Assembly: GCA_910586535.1 (NCBI GenBank)
Contig: CAJUHS010000003.1
Span: 1 to 58,587, forward strand
Source: an uncultured Oscillospiraceae bacterium
Lineage (GTDB): Bacteria; Bacillota; Clostridia; Oscillospirales; Ruminococcaceae
Length of the DNA stretch: 58,587 bases
Reading direction: 5' to 3'
Part shown: positions 1 to 7,748 of the stretch, piece after piece
Numbering within the stretch: the stretch's first letter is position 1
How the letters are laid out: every line of letters starts with the position of its first letter
The notes under the pieces: generated by a model
The model's database searches: none
Seen by the model: only the letters and a program-made list of their open reading frames with translations
What the model was told of the DNA's origin: nothing
Position numbers and translations under genes: made by a program

Positions 1-80
1 CAGGGTTCTTCTTCCATTCTTTCAGGTTCGTTTGTTGTTCAATTTTCAAGATTCCATTCGCTTCCTTTGCGGAACGCTTG
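1..80 (-). other. Leader downstream of tandem leftward promoters, possibly of an rRNA operon
   Basis: No convincing gene is seen here. Read leftward, this stretch follows two strong tandem promoters and contains CTTGAAAATTGAACA, close to the TTGAAAA-type boxA/leader sequences that precede rRNA genes in Firmicutes. Tandem consensus promoters followed by such a leader suggest that a 16S rRNA gene starts just left of position 1. The promoters are seen directly; the rRNA identity is inference, and a tRNA cluster or another strongly expressed gene is possible. Confidence 0.35.
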
Positions 81-83
81 TCT

Positions 84-112
84 ATTATATCACAAGCATT
101 TCAGTTTGTCAA
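84..112 (-). promoter_or_regulatory. Consensus sigma-A promoter, leftward (proximal)
   Basis: On the minus strand TTGACA (107-112) and TATAAT (84-89) are separated by exactly 17 bases. Both hexamers are perfect. It directs transcription out of the left edge of the window. Confidence 0.75.
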
Positions 113-181
113 GTACTTTTTCAAAAGTTTTTTAAACTTTTTCTTCAGCGCCTGTCCGCCTCTCCGCGAGTCAGCTTATTT

Positions 182-210
182 AGTATACTACGATTCAATC
201 CGTTTGTCAA
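182..210 (-). promoter_or_regulatory. Consensus sigma-A promoter, leftward (distal)
   Basis: On the minus strand TTGACA (205-210) and TATACT (182-187) are separated by 17 bases. It lies 98 bases upstream of the other leftward promoter. A tandem pair of near-perfect promoters is typical of rRNA operons. Confidence 0.7.
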
Positions 211-369
211 GAGAAATTTTCCGATTTGTAGCAATGCACAACGAATTATGCCGAATTTGCCATCTGCTGTATAAATTATGCACAAAATATGCCGAATTAT
301 ACATTAAATTGCTAAAAAATTTGGCTCAAAAACCAAAAAGCGTGCCGCAAAAAAGTAACAAAATTTATG

Positions 370-398
370 TTGATTTTGTGAAAAAGCGGGTATATAAT
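370..398 (+). promoter_or_regulatory. Sigma-A promoter for the cation/proton antiporter
   Basis: TTGATT (370-375), a 17-base spacer and TATAAT (393-398). The transcript would start near 405, giving a leader of about 75 nt before the ATG at 480. Confidence 0.6.
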
Positions 399-479
399 AA
401 AATGCATTGGTTTTTATGCGGACGGTTTTCTCCGCAAAATACTATATATAATGTGTGCAGTAATGCTTGAGGTGAATTT

Positions 480-1688
480 ATGAAAATTGAAGTTTTCAGG
501 GATCTGGCAATAATAATCCTTTTTGCAAAGCTTTTCGGACTGCTGGCTAAAAAGCTGAAAGCTCCGCAGGTGGTTGGAGAGATTGTAGCGGGACTTATAA
601 TAGGGCCCTCGGTTCTTGGACTGGTGGGGCAGTCCGACTTTATAGCTCAGCTCGCAGAAATAGGCGTGCTCCTGCTTATGTTTTACGCAGGACTTGAGAC
701 TGACCTCAAAGAGCTTCTCCACACGGGACCCGTAGCTCTTGTCATAGCCTGCATGGGCGTTGCGGTGCCCCTTTTCGGCGGATATTTTCTGTACTCCTGC
801 TTTTACGGTTTTTCTCCCGCAGGCTCGGATCTGTTTTACAAAGCGATTTTTACCGGCGTGATAATGACCGCCACATCGGTGGGAATAACCGTCCAGACAC
901 TGCGCGAGCTCGGCAGGCTAAAAAGCAAGGTAGGCACGGTCATCATGAGCGCGGCGATCATTGACGACGTTATAGGCATTATAGTACTAACCTTTGTCAT
1001 CGGCTTCAAAAGCCCCGAATCCAACTCCATGCAGGTAATTATAAACACCGTTCTTTTCTTTGCTTTTGCTCTTGTCGTAGGATTCATTATATATAAAGTG
1101 TTCAAACTTATCGACAAGCGTTACTTTCACCAGCGCCGCATACCGATACTGGGACTGTGCCTGTGCTTTGCAATGGCGTACGCGGCTGAAAAATATTTTG
1201 GAATAGCCGATATCACAGGCGCATATGTGGCGGGAATAATCCTCTGCAACCTGCGCGACTCGGAGTACATAGCCGAAAAAATGGACATAAGTTCCTATAT
1301 GATATTCGGACCTGTTTTCTTTGCGAGTATCGGTCTTAAAACGGAATTTTCCGGACTTACCGCTTCGCTTCTGCTTTTCTCGGTATGCTTTGTGCTTGTG
1401 GCGCTTGTAACGAAGATTGTCGGCTGCGGAGGAATATCCCGCCTGTTCGGCTACAGGGGAAGAGACTGCTTCAAGATCGGCGTGGGCATGATGACCCGCG
1501 GAGAAGTGGCTTTGATAGTAGCGCAGAAAGGTCTTGCCGTAGGACTTATGGAGCCGGTGTTTTTTACCTCGGTCATTCTTCTGATAATATGCTCCTCCAT
1601 TATAACCCCGGTAGTAATGAAGCTGCTTTACCGCGGCGAGCCTGACGATGCCGCTCCGGCGGATAAGTCCGCCGATTACGCCGTGTAA
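480..1688 (+). CDS. Cation/proton antiporter, CPA2 (NapA/KefB) family
   Basis: A polytopic membrane protein of 402 residues with about 12 hydrophobic segments, matching the Na_H_Exchanger domain. It probably exchanges Na+ or K+ for H+ across the cytoplasmic membrane. The motif SAAIIDDVIGI at residues 157-167 carries the paired aspartates (D162, D163) that bind ion and proton in electrogenic CPA2 antiporters such as NapA. The protein stops after the membrane domain, so the cytoplasmic RCK/TrkA-N domain of KefB/KefC is absent. The start ATG is preceded by GAGGTGA (469-475). It is a single-gene unit with its own promoter. The family is clear; the ion is not determined by the sequence. Confidence 0.88.
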   Translation: MKIEVFRDLAIIILFAKLFGLLAKKLKAPQVVGEIVAGLIIGPSVLGLVGQSDFIAQLAEIGVLLLMFYAGLETDLKELLHTGPVALVIACMGVAVPLFGGYFLYSCFYGFSPAGSDLFYKAIFTGVIMTATSVGITVQTLRELGRLKSKVGTVIMSAAIIDDVIGIIVLTFVIGFKSPESNSMQVIINTVLFFAFALVVGFIIYKVFKLIDKRYFHQRRIPILGLCLCFAMAYAAEKYFGIADITGAYVAGIILCNLRDSEYIAEKMDISSYMIFGPVFFASIGLKTEFSGLTASLLLFSVCFVLVALVTKIVGCGGISRLFGYRGRDCFKIGVGMMTRGEVALIVAQKGLAVGLMEPVFFTSVILLIICSSIITPVVMKLLYRGEPDDAAPADKSADYAV

Positions 1689-1729
1689 ATATTTCCTGAA
1701 ATTTAATTTAACGTATATGCACAAACCCC

Positions 1730-1758
1730 TTGACAATGTGCAAATAATGTGATACAAT
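1730..1758 (+). promoter_or_regulatory. Consensus sigma-A promoter in the antiporter-metG spacer
   Basis: TTGACA (1730-1735), 17 bases, TACAAT (1753-1758). No convincing gene follows. It lies 200 bases upstream of a second promoter of the same quality and reads toward the candidate small RNA. Confidence 0.6.
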
Positions 1759-1929
1759 AAAATTTAATTGTAATTTTTTGAATTGTGTTATTTTTTGCCG
1801 ATTTTGCTTTCGGTACACCATATATTCCGCTGCAAAACAGCAGCTTTAAAGCAAAAAGCACAAATCCCACAAATAATCCCATGTCAAATTGTGCATGTAT
1901 ACAAAATGAAAAAATCTTGCCAAAACCTG

Positions 1930-1958
1930 TTGACGGCGGGCAGTAAATGGGTTATAAT
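1930..1958 (+). promoter_or_regulatory. Consensus sigma-A promoter of the candidate small RNA
   Basis: TTGACG (1930-1935), 17 bases, TATAAT (1953-1958). The predicted start near 1965 coincides with the first base of a hairpin, and a factor-independent terminator follows about 130 nt later. Confidence 0.65.
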
Positions 1959-1964
1959 AATAAT

Positions 1965-2093
1965 GATGTTAGAAATCGTCTAATACATTAATTAGTTTAA
2001 CATCCGTTTTGTTGTCTCCTTTCTTTTGTTCTACACATATTTTCTTTATCTCAATTTATTTAAATGCAGGGCGTATGTCCTGCATATTTTTTT
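1965..2093 (+). ncRNA. Candidate small RNA with 5' hairpin, CU-rich linker and terminator
   Basis: There is no coding potential across this 129-nt interval, which is bounded by a consensus promoter and a terminator. The 5' end folds as GATGTTA (1965-1971) with TAACATC (1998-2004), and inside it CTAAT (1980-1984) pairs with ATTAG (1991-1995). A pyrimidine-rich, apparently unpaired linker runs from about 2005 to 2060 and contains CTCCTTTCT (2016-2024). That is the same string found at the 3' end of Firmicute 16S rRNA, so it is complementary to AAAGGAG ribosome binding sites. The terminator hairpin at 2064-2085 with seven U closes it. A trans-acting regulator of translation is inferred from this architecture; no known family was recognised. 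Confidence 0.5.
2064..2093 (+). terminator. Factor-independent terminator of the candidate small RNA
   Basis: ATGCAGG (2064-2070) pairs with CCTGCAT (2079-2085), followed by TTTTTTT (2087-2093). The 5' arm, extended to 12 bases (2062-2073), is also perfectly complementary to 2165-2176 downstream. Confidence 0.7.
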
Positions 2094-2235
2094 GCCTTTT
2101 TTCAGACTTTTCCGCGAAGTTACAATCTGCTTGCGGTCAGCCCGAACAACATAACTAAAACTTGCGCCCTGCATTTGAGGTATAACATATAGACCAAATT
2201 CTTTCATCTTCTGTACTATATTCCTTTAGCTATAT

Positions 2236-2264
2236 TTGACAAGCCGCGCATTTTGATGTATAAT
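2236..2264 (+). promoter_or_regulatory. Perfect consensus promoter upstream of metG
   Basis: TTGACA (2236-2241), 17 bases and TATAAT (2259-2264). It reads through a decayed gene and about 450 nt of untranslated sequence into metG, with no terminator in between, so it is the likely metG promoter. Confidence 0.65.
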
Positions 2265-2309
2265 AATGTTAAAACGCAGCAATTTAAAGAAGCGTCTGTC
2301 ACGGGAAGA

Positions 2310-2467
2310 TTGCTTAAATCCTCTTTGAGAACTGTTTTTGCAATGATACTTGCTTTTGCTATACGGATTATTTATCGGCGCGGTATAGTGCATAATATTT
2401 ATATCTTGCTTTAGCGGCGGGAGGCTTTATTTATTTGCTGACCGACCTGCTCAAAGAATATCCGTGA
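2310..2467 (+). pseudogene. Decayed fragment resembling a ZIP-family metal transporter
   Basis: Two protein-like stretches in different frames lie here. One (from about 2310, continuing past an ATG at 2343) reads RTVFAMILAFAI, like the transmembrane segment of ZIP transporters that leads into the HNxPEG metal site. The second reads LALAAGGFIYLLTDLLKEYP and ends at a TGA (2465-2467), like the later ZIP helix AAGxFLYxALxDLLPE. The metal-binding residues are not preserved and stops separate the pieces. This is recognition by eye of short motifs, so the family is tentative. The fragment directly follows a perfect promoter, as if the original gene has been eroded while the promoter survives to drive metG. 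Confidence 0.35.
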
Positions 2468-2593
2468 TAAAAAACGGCGTATCCTCGCAGACTGTGCAAA
2501 CTATATAACTGTGCGGCGCAAGCAAGGAGCCTGCCTGAAACCCGAATTGACCGTTTACTATATGCCCGACGGCCGTCTGCAAAGCTGACGTGA

Positions 2594-2621
2594 CCGTAAA
2601 CTGTAAACCGTAAACCGTAAA
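2594..2621 (+). repeat. Four tandem 7-base repeats, C[C/T]GTAAA
   Basis: CCGTAAA, CTGTAAA, CCGTAAA and CCGTAAA follow one another without gaps in the metG leader, about 100 bases before the start codon. Confidence 0.85.
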
Positions 2622-2722
2622 GATAATACGCCTTATCTGTTGCCGCGCTCTGGCAGCTCTGATAATTTCAATTTTCGCTGTATTAACGTTTGTTTAAAAT
2701 ATACCATTTGGAGGAATACAAA

Positions 2723-4669
2723 ATGTCAAACAAAACCTTTTACATCACCACGCCCATTTACTACCCCTCGGGAAATCCCCATATCGGGCATTGCTATACC
2801 ACCGTTGCCTGCGACTCGATTGCGCGCTACAAACGTATGCAGGGCTATGACGTTATGTTCCTTACGGGAACCGACGAGCACGGTCAGAAAATAGAAGAAA
2901 AGGCCTCTGAAAAAGGAGTTACCCCTCAGCAGTACGTTGACGATATCGTTAAAATTTTTAAAAACCTCTGGTCGTATATGAACATCAGCTACGACCGCTA
3001 TATACGCACTACCGACGATTACCACGTGGAAGCTGTACAGAAAATCTTCAAGAACCTGTACGACAAAGGCTATATCTACAAAGGCGAATACAAGGGCAAG
3101 TACTGCACCCCGTGTGAAAGCTTCTGGACGGAATCCCAGCTTGATGAAAACGGCTGCTGTCCCGAATGCCACCGCGAGGTCAAGGAAGCAAGAGAAGAAG
3201 CCTACTTCCTTAAAATGTCCCCCTTTGCGGAGCGTATAGAAAAACTTTTGCTTGAAACAGATTTCCTCCGACCCAAAACAAGGGCGCAGGAGCTTGTAAA
3301 CAACTTTATCAAGCCCGGACTTGAAGACCTGTGCGTTTCGAGAACCACATTTAAATGGGGCATACCCGTCACCTTTGACGAAAAGCACGTTGTATACGTA
3401 TGGATAGACGCTCTAAACAACTACATCACGGCGCTGGGCTATGAAAATTCCGCCCACAGCGATTATGAAAAATTCTGGCCTGCGGACGTCCACATGGTAG
3501 CTAAGGACATCATGCGTTTCCACGCAATAATCTGGCCGGCTATCCTTATGGCTCTTGACCTGCCCCTGCCTAAGCACCTTGCAGTACACGGCTGGATAAC
3601 CTTTAACGGTCAGAAGATGAGCAAGTCCCTCGGCAACGTTGTAGACCCGTTCGTTTTGGGAGAACGCTACGGCGCGGACTCTATCCGTTATCACATTATG
3701 CGTGAAATGGCTTTAGGTTCGGACAGCTCTTTCTCAAACAAAATTATGATAGACCGCATAAACTCCGACCTTGCCAACGATCTGGGCAACCTTGTTTCCC
3801 GCACCGTGGCAATGGTTATAAAATATTTTGACGGAACTCTCCCCGCAGACCGCGAGACTGACGATCTCGACAATGAGCTTATTTCAATGGCGGAAAATCT
3901 CCGTACCAGCGTTGACAGATATGTGGACGAAACCCAGCTTAACAATGCTCTTGCGGAGATATTCAAGGTAATAAGCCGAGCCAACAAGTATATTGACGAG
4001 ACCGCACCGTGGGTACTTGCAAAGGACGAAAATAAAAAGGCAAGACTTGCAACGGTACTCTATAACCTTTTGGAATCAATAAGAATTTCCACTACCCTGC
4101 TGTCCTGCTTTATGCCCACCACAATGCCTAAGGTTTGGGAACAGATAGGCGCTGAAGAAAACCTTATAACCTACGGAAACGCAGGAAAATTCGGAGTGCT
4201 GCCTGCAAATGTTACCGTCCATAAGGGAGAGGTGCTTTTCCCCCGTCTGGATATCGATAAGGAGACCGAGGAGCTTAACGCTATACTTTTAAAGAACTCA
4301 CCGAAGTCCGAGGACGAAGACAAGGCAAATCTTGCGCCGATTTCCGAAACCATTAAGATAGATGATTTCGGCAAGGTAGACTTGCGGGTCGCTGAAGTAA
4401 AATCCTGCGAAAAAGTACCTAAAGCAAAAAAGCTTTTGTGTCTGCAATTGGACGACGGCTTCGGAACACGTCAGGTTGTCTCGGGAATAGCCAAATGGTA
4501 CGCTCCCGAAGATTTGATCGGAAAGAAAGTAATTGTCGTTGCGAACCTTGCTCCCGCAAAGCTCTGCGGAGTTGAGTCAAACGGAATGATAGTTGCCGCC
4601 GACGTTGGCGAGGACGCGCGCGTTATTTTCGTTGACAAGGATATCCCCAACGGCTCAAAGCTCAGATAA
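2723..4669 (+). CDS. metG: Methionyl-tRNA synthetase with C-terminal tRNA-binding domain
   Basis: A class I aminoacyl-tRNA synthetase that charges tRNA(Met) with methionine in the cytoplasm. The 648-residue product has HIGH at residues 20-23, a zinc-type cysteine cluster (CTPC and CCPEC) near residues 126-150, KMSKS at 298-302, an all-alpha anticodon domain, and from about residue 540 a Trbp111/EMAP-like OB fold (KIDDFGKVDLRVAEV). This last domain dimerises the bacterial enzyme and helps bind tRNA. The chosen ATG at 2723 has GGAGGA (2710-2715) seven bases upstream; an in-frame ATG at 2690 lacks such a site and would add 11 residues before MSNKTFYIT. It stands alone, with a terminator directly after it. 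No T-box was found in the leader. Confidence 0.97.
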   Translation: MSNKTFYITTPIYYPSGNPHIGHCYTTVACDSIARYKRMQGYDVMFLTGTDEHGQKIEEKASEKGVTPQQYVDDIVKIFKNLWSYMNISYDRYIRTTDDYHVEAVQKIFKNLYDKGYIYKGEYKGKYCTPCESFWTESQLDENGCCPECHREVKEAREEAYFLKMSPFAERIEKLLLETDFLRPKTRAQELVNNFIKPGLEDLCVSRTTFKWGIPVTFDEKHVVYVWIDALNNYITALGYENSAHSDYEKFWPADVHMVAKDIMRFHAIIWPAILMALDLPLPKHLAVHGWITFNGQKMSKSLGNVVDPFVLGERYGADSIRYHIMREMALGSDSSFSNKIMIDRINSDLANDLGNLVSRTVAMVIKYFDGTLPADRETDDLDNELISMAENLRTSVDRYVDETQLNNALAEIFKVISRANKYIDETAPWVLAKDENKKARLATVLYNLLESIRISTTLLSCFMPTTMPKVWEQIGAEENLITYGNAGKFGVLPANVTVHKGEVLFPRLDIDKETEELNAILLKNSPKSEDEDKANLAPISETIKIDDFGKVDLRVAEVKSCEKVPKAKKLLCLQLDDGFGTRQVVSGIAKWYAPEDLIGKKVIVVANLAPAKLCGVESNGMIVAADVGEDARVIFVDKDIPNGSKLR

Positions 4670-4677
4670 TATAAGAC

Positions 4678-4705
4678 AAGAGGGGCGGCTTTCCGCCTCT
4701 CTTTT
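4678..4705 (+). terminator. metG terminator
   Basis: AGAGGGGCGG pairs with CCGCCTCTCT (ten pairs, one G-U) around a CTTT loop and is followed by TTTT, nine bases after the metG stop codon. Confidence 0.85.
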
Positions 4706-4754
4706 GATTTATTGCTTTATTAAAGTACAGCCGTGTTTTTTAACAAATTTTTAA

Positions 4755-4783
4755 TTGACTTATTGACCGCTTTGGTATATAAT
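4755..4783 (+). promoter_or_regulatory. pckG promoter
   Basis: TTGACT (4755-4760), 17 bases, TATAAT (4778-4783). The leader to the ATG is about 105 nt, A/T-rich and without obvious structure. A second -35-like TTGACC at 4763 is too close to the -10 box to use it. Confidence 0.65.
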
Positions 4784-4895
4784 AGTATTTGTGGGAAATT
4801 TGAATATTTTTGCCGTTTTATTCCCGAAATCAAGGTTTTTGCAACAAAAATATCCGAATTTCGTTTCATATTATTTTTAAAGGAGCTGTAAATTT

Positions 4896-6713
4896 ATGTC
4901 ACTTACAAAAAACCCTAATGTCAACAAGTGGGTCGACGAAATGATCGCGCTCACAAAGCCAGAAAAGGTCGTTTGGATCGACGGCTCTAAGGAACAGCTT
5001 GACGCTCTTACGGAAGAGGTATGCTCTCTCCCCGACGACAGCTGGGATAAAATGTATAAGCTTAATCAGGACGAACTCCCCGGCTGCCTGTACCACAGAA
5101 CTCGCCCCAACGACGTTGCACGTGTTGAGGACAGAACTTTCATATGCAGCAGACGCAAAGAGGACGCAGGTCCTACAAACAACTGGTGCGATCCAAAGGA
5201 AATGTACGCTAAGCTGACCCCTCTCTACGACGGCGTTATGAAGGGCAGAACAATGTACGTTATCCCCTACTCCATGGGACCTATCGGCTCTCCCCTCGCA
5301 AAAGTGGGCGTTGAGCTTACAGATTCTATCTACGTTGTTCTTAACATGAACATCATGACAAGAATGGGCAAGGCTGCTTTTGAGAACCTTGGAGATGAGT
5401 CCAACGACTTTGTAAGAGGTCTCCATTCCAAAGCTCAGGTTGATCCTGAAAACAGATATATCGTACACTTCCCCGAGGACAACACCATCTGGTCCATCAA
5501 CTCCGCATACGGCGGAAACGTTCTTCTCGGCAAGAAGTGCTTCGCTCTCCGTATCGCTTCCTATCAGGGCAAAATGGAGGGCTGGATGGCTGAGCATATG
5601 CTTATCCTCGGCGTGAAAAAGCCTAACGGCGAAGTTAAGTACATCACAGCCGCTTTCCCCTCTGCCTGCGGAAAGACCAACCTTGCAATGCTTATCCCGC
5701 CCGAGGGATACAAGGCTAAGGGCTATGAAGTATTCACAGTCGGCGACGATATCGCATGGATGAAGCAGGGCGAGGACGGCAGACTTTACGCTATCAACCC
5801 CGAAAACGGCTTCTTCGGCGTTGCTCCCGGAACAAATGCTAAATCCAACTTCAACGCTCTGGCTTCCACAAAGAAGAACACTATCTTTACAAATGTTGCT
5901 CTCAATAATGATACAAACACCGTTTGGTGGGAAGGCCTTGACAAGAATCCTCCCGAAAACGCTACCGAGTGGAAAGGCGCTAAGGTAAACGGCAAGGAGT
6001 TCACAGCAGGCGGAGAAAAGCTTGCTCACCCCAACTCCAGATTTACAGCTCCCGCGGAAAACTGCCCCTGCATTTCCCCCGAGTTCAACAATCCTCAGGG
6101 CGTGCCTATTTCCGCAATAATCTTTGGCGGAAGAAGAGCTTCCACAACGCCTCTGGTATATCAGTCCTTTGACTGGGTACACGGCACCTATATGGGTTCC
6201 GCTGTTTCTTCCGAGACTACTGCGGCTGCTACCGGCGCGGTAGGCGTGCTCCGTCACGACCCTATGGCTATGAAGCCCTTTATCGGCTACAATGTAGGCG
6301 ATTACTGGAATCATTGGCTTGAAATGGGCGAAAAGCTTGGCGACAAAGCGCCTAAGATTTTCAATGTTAACTGGTTCAAGCAGGACGAGAACGGCAACTT
6401 CATCTGGCCGGGCTTCGGCGATAACATGAGAGTTCTCGACTGGATCATCAAGCGCTGCGACGGCGAGATCGACGCTGAGGAGACCGCTATCGGCTACCTC
6501 CCCAAGAAGGGCGATATCGACGTATCCGGCATAGAGGACGAGGTAACTCCCGAAATCATGGATAAGCTTCTCGACGTTGACAAGGAGCTTTGGTCCAAGG
6601 AGATCGCAGAGATGAGAAGATACTACAAAGAGGACATTTCCGACAAGGGCGGCAATGTTCCCCAGGCTCTCGAAAAGCAGCTTGACGCTCTCGAAGCAAG
6701 GATCAACAAGTAA
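4896..6713 (+). CDS. pckG: Phosphoenolpyruvate carboxykinase (GTP)
   Basis: Interconverts oxaloacetate and phosphoenolpyruvate using GTP/GDP. In anaerobic gut Clostridia it often runs toward oxaloacetate as an anaplerotic CO2-fixing step. The 605-residue length and the sequence are those of the GTP-dependent family rather than the ATP form. The kinase P-loop FPSACGKTN lies at residues 254-262, followed by the metal/nucleotide motif VGDDIAWMK, and the substrate-binding FGGRRASTTPL is present. AAAGGAG lies upstream of the ATG. It is monocistronic, with its own promoter and a strong terminator. Codon use is strongly biased, as in a highly expressed gene, which also creates a full-length open frame on the opposite strand. 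Confidence 0.97.
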   Translation: MSLTKNPNVNKWVDEMIALTKPEKVVWIDGSKEQLDALTEEVCSLPDDSWDKMYKLNQDELPGCLYHRTRPNDVARVEDRTFICSRRKEDAGPTNNWCDPKEMYAKLTPLYDGVMKGRTMYVIPYSMGPIGSPLAKVGVELTDSIYVVLNMNIMTRMGKAAFENLGDESNDFVRGLHSKAQVDPENRYIVHFPEDNTIWSINSAYGGNVLLGKKCFALRIASYQGKMEGWMAEHMLILGVKKPNGEVKYITAAFPSACGKTNLAMLIPPEGYKAKGYEVFTVGDDIAWMKQGEDGRLYAINPENGFFGVAPGTNAKSNFNALASTKKNTIFTNVALNNDTNTVWWEGLDKNPPENATEWKGAKVNGKEFTAGGEKLAHPNSRFTAPAENCPCISPEFNNPQGVPISAIIFGGRRASTTPLVYQSFDWVHGTYMGSAVSSETTAAATGAVGVLRHDPMAMKPFIGYNVGDYWNHWLEMGEKLGDKAPKIFNVNWFKQDENGNFIWPGFGDNMRVLDWIIKRCDGEIDAEETAIGYLPKKGDIDVSGIEDEVTPEIMDKLLDVDKELWSKEIAEMRRYYKEDISDKGGNVPQALEKQLDALEARINK

Positions 6714-6727
6714 GACTAATAAAGCCA

Positions 6728-6760
6728 AAGGCTATGCGGTTTTGTCCGCATAGCCTTTTT
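6728..6760 (+). terminator. pckG terminator
   Basis: AAGGCTATGCGG pairs perfectly with CCGCATAGCCTT around a short T-rich loop and runs into TTTTT, about 15 bases after the stop codon. Confidence 0.92.
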
Positions 6761-7198
6761 ATGTTGTAGTACCTGTACAAAACGGTTATTATTAGTACCG
6801 CTATAGTATAGTTCCGTCAGGCTCTTTACCTGCGGTTTTCGATATGTACCTTACGGCATGATATCCAACTGTCTGCAAGCCGGCATAAATCTTTCGGCTA
6901 ATAAACCTCATACCACACACCTGCCGTTTTGCTCAAGTATTTTTACTTCTCCGCAGGCCGATAAGTACTATAACAGCAGAAAAACATTTAGCAGGACAAT
7001 GACAGCTCCCGGAACCGTATCTGCTTCACCGGCCGCGGCGCTGACCCCGTACAACCCTCCCTGCATATAATGAAATGTCCCAATATATTTGCCGAATATG
7101 AAAAATTGTAAGCGGTGATTATTTTCACAAAAACCGTCAACAATAATACCATAAGGCGGCAGCTCCAAAGCAGCCGCAACTCGGTAAAATAGGAGTGT
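6761..7198. other. 438-base spacer without a recognised gene
   Basis: Open frames on both strands (6858-7070 plus, 6968-7179 minus) lack homology I can name, and none has a good ribosome binding site. The minus-strand frames around 6970-7170 are hydrophobic and split between two frames, as in a decayed membrane protein gene, but this is weak. No antitoxin gene for the downstream toxin is seen. The last bases hold the AGGAG of the mazF-type gene. Confidence 0.4.
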
Positions 7199-7561
7199 AT
7201 GGAAGTGTCAGTAAAAAGGGGAGAAATTTATTACGCAGACCTCAGCCCCGTTGTGGGCTCTGAACAGGGCGGGATACGTCCCGTGCTGATCGTCCAGAAC
7301 GACGTGGGAAACAAACACAGTCCCACAGTCATTGCCGCAGCAATAACCAGCCAGCGTGAAAAAACCAAGCTGCCCACACACATTGAGCTGAATGCCGACA
7401 AGTGCGGACTGCAAAAAGACAGCATAGTTCTTCTCGAACAAATCAGGACAATCGACAAAAAACGCCTTAAGGAACGCATGGGCGAGCTCGACCCCACCGC
7501 TATGACCAGAGTAAACAGCGCCCTGTCCATCAGCTTCGGTCTGCATAACGACGCTACATAA
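7199..7561 (+). CDS. ndoA: MazF/EndoA-type endoribonuclease toxin, no visible partner
   Basis: A 120-residue protein of the PemK/MazF family, which cleaves single-stranded mRNA at short recognition sites and slows translation. The N-terminal signature KRGEIYYADLSPVVGSEQGG (residues 6-25), then RPVLIVQND and the later TAMTRVNSALSI, follow B. subtilis EndoA closely. An AGGAG lies just before the ATG. In Bacillus the antitoxin EndoAI/MazE is encoded directly upstream; here the 480 bases upstream contain no such gene and no antitoxin-like frame follows, so the gene is an orphan in this window. Clostridia often carry the toxin gene after alanine racemase, which is also absent here. Confidence 0.9.
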   Translation: MEVSVKRGEIYYADLSPVVGSEQGGIRPVLIVQNDVGNKHSPTVIAAAITSQREKTKLPTHIELNADKCGLQKDSIVLLEQIRTIDKKRLKERMGELDPTAMTRVNSALSISFGLHNDAT

Positions 7562-7601
7562 GACTTTGCGCGTCTTTGTCTTATGTGGATATAAACAAGA
7601 T

Positions 7602-7637
7602 CAAAGGGTACCGCTCACTCCGGAGCGATACCCTTTT
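7602..7637 (+). terminator. Terminator between the toxin gene and cheD
   Basis: AAAGGGTA-CCGCTC pairs with GAGCG-ATACCCTTT around a short loop and ends in TTTTG on the plus strand. The stem could also stop leftward transcription leaving cheD, although the minus-strand U-run is poor. Confidence 0.75.
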
Positions 7638-7748
7638 GTGTTTTAATTTATACTGATCCCTGATAAAAAGTGTACAAAAAATCAAGCAAAAATTTGCATA
7701 CATAATTTTTAAGGAGATTTTTTTCTGCACTTTTACTGCGAGTTAGGA

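Noticed and set aside
32..470. Plus-strand frames of 80 and 130 codons at the left edge
   Set aside because: They run through two strong leftward promoters and the antiporter promoter, are A/T-rich, and lack ribosome sites and homology.
2270..2722. T-box or S-box riboswitch in the metG leader
   Set aside because: No AGGGTGGnACCGCG T-box core, no specifier-loop pattern and no SAM aptamer core were found.
4899..6728. A 609-codon open frame on the minus strand covering all of pckG
   Set aside because: It mirrors the strongly biased codon use of pckG and encodes no recognisable family; it has no ribosome site and includes the terminator stem.
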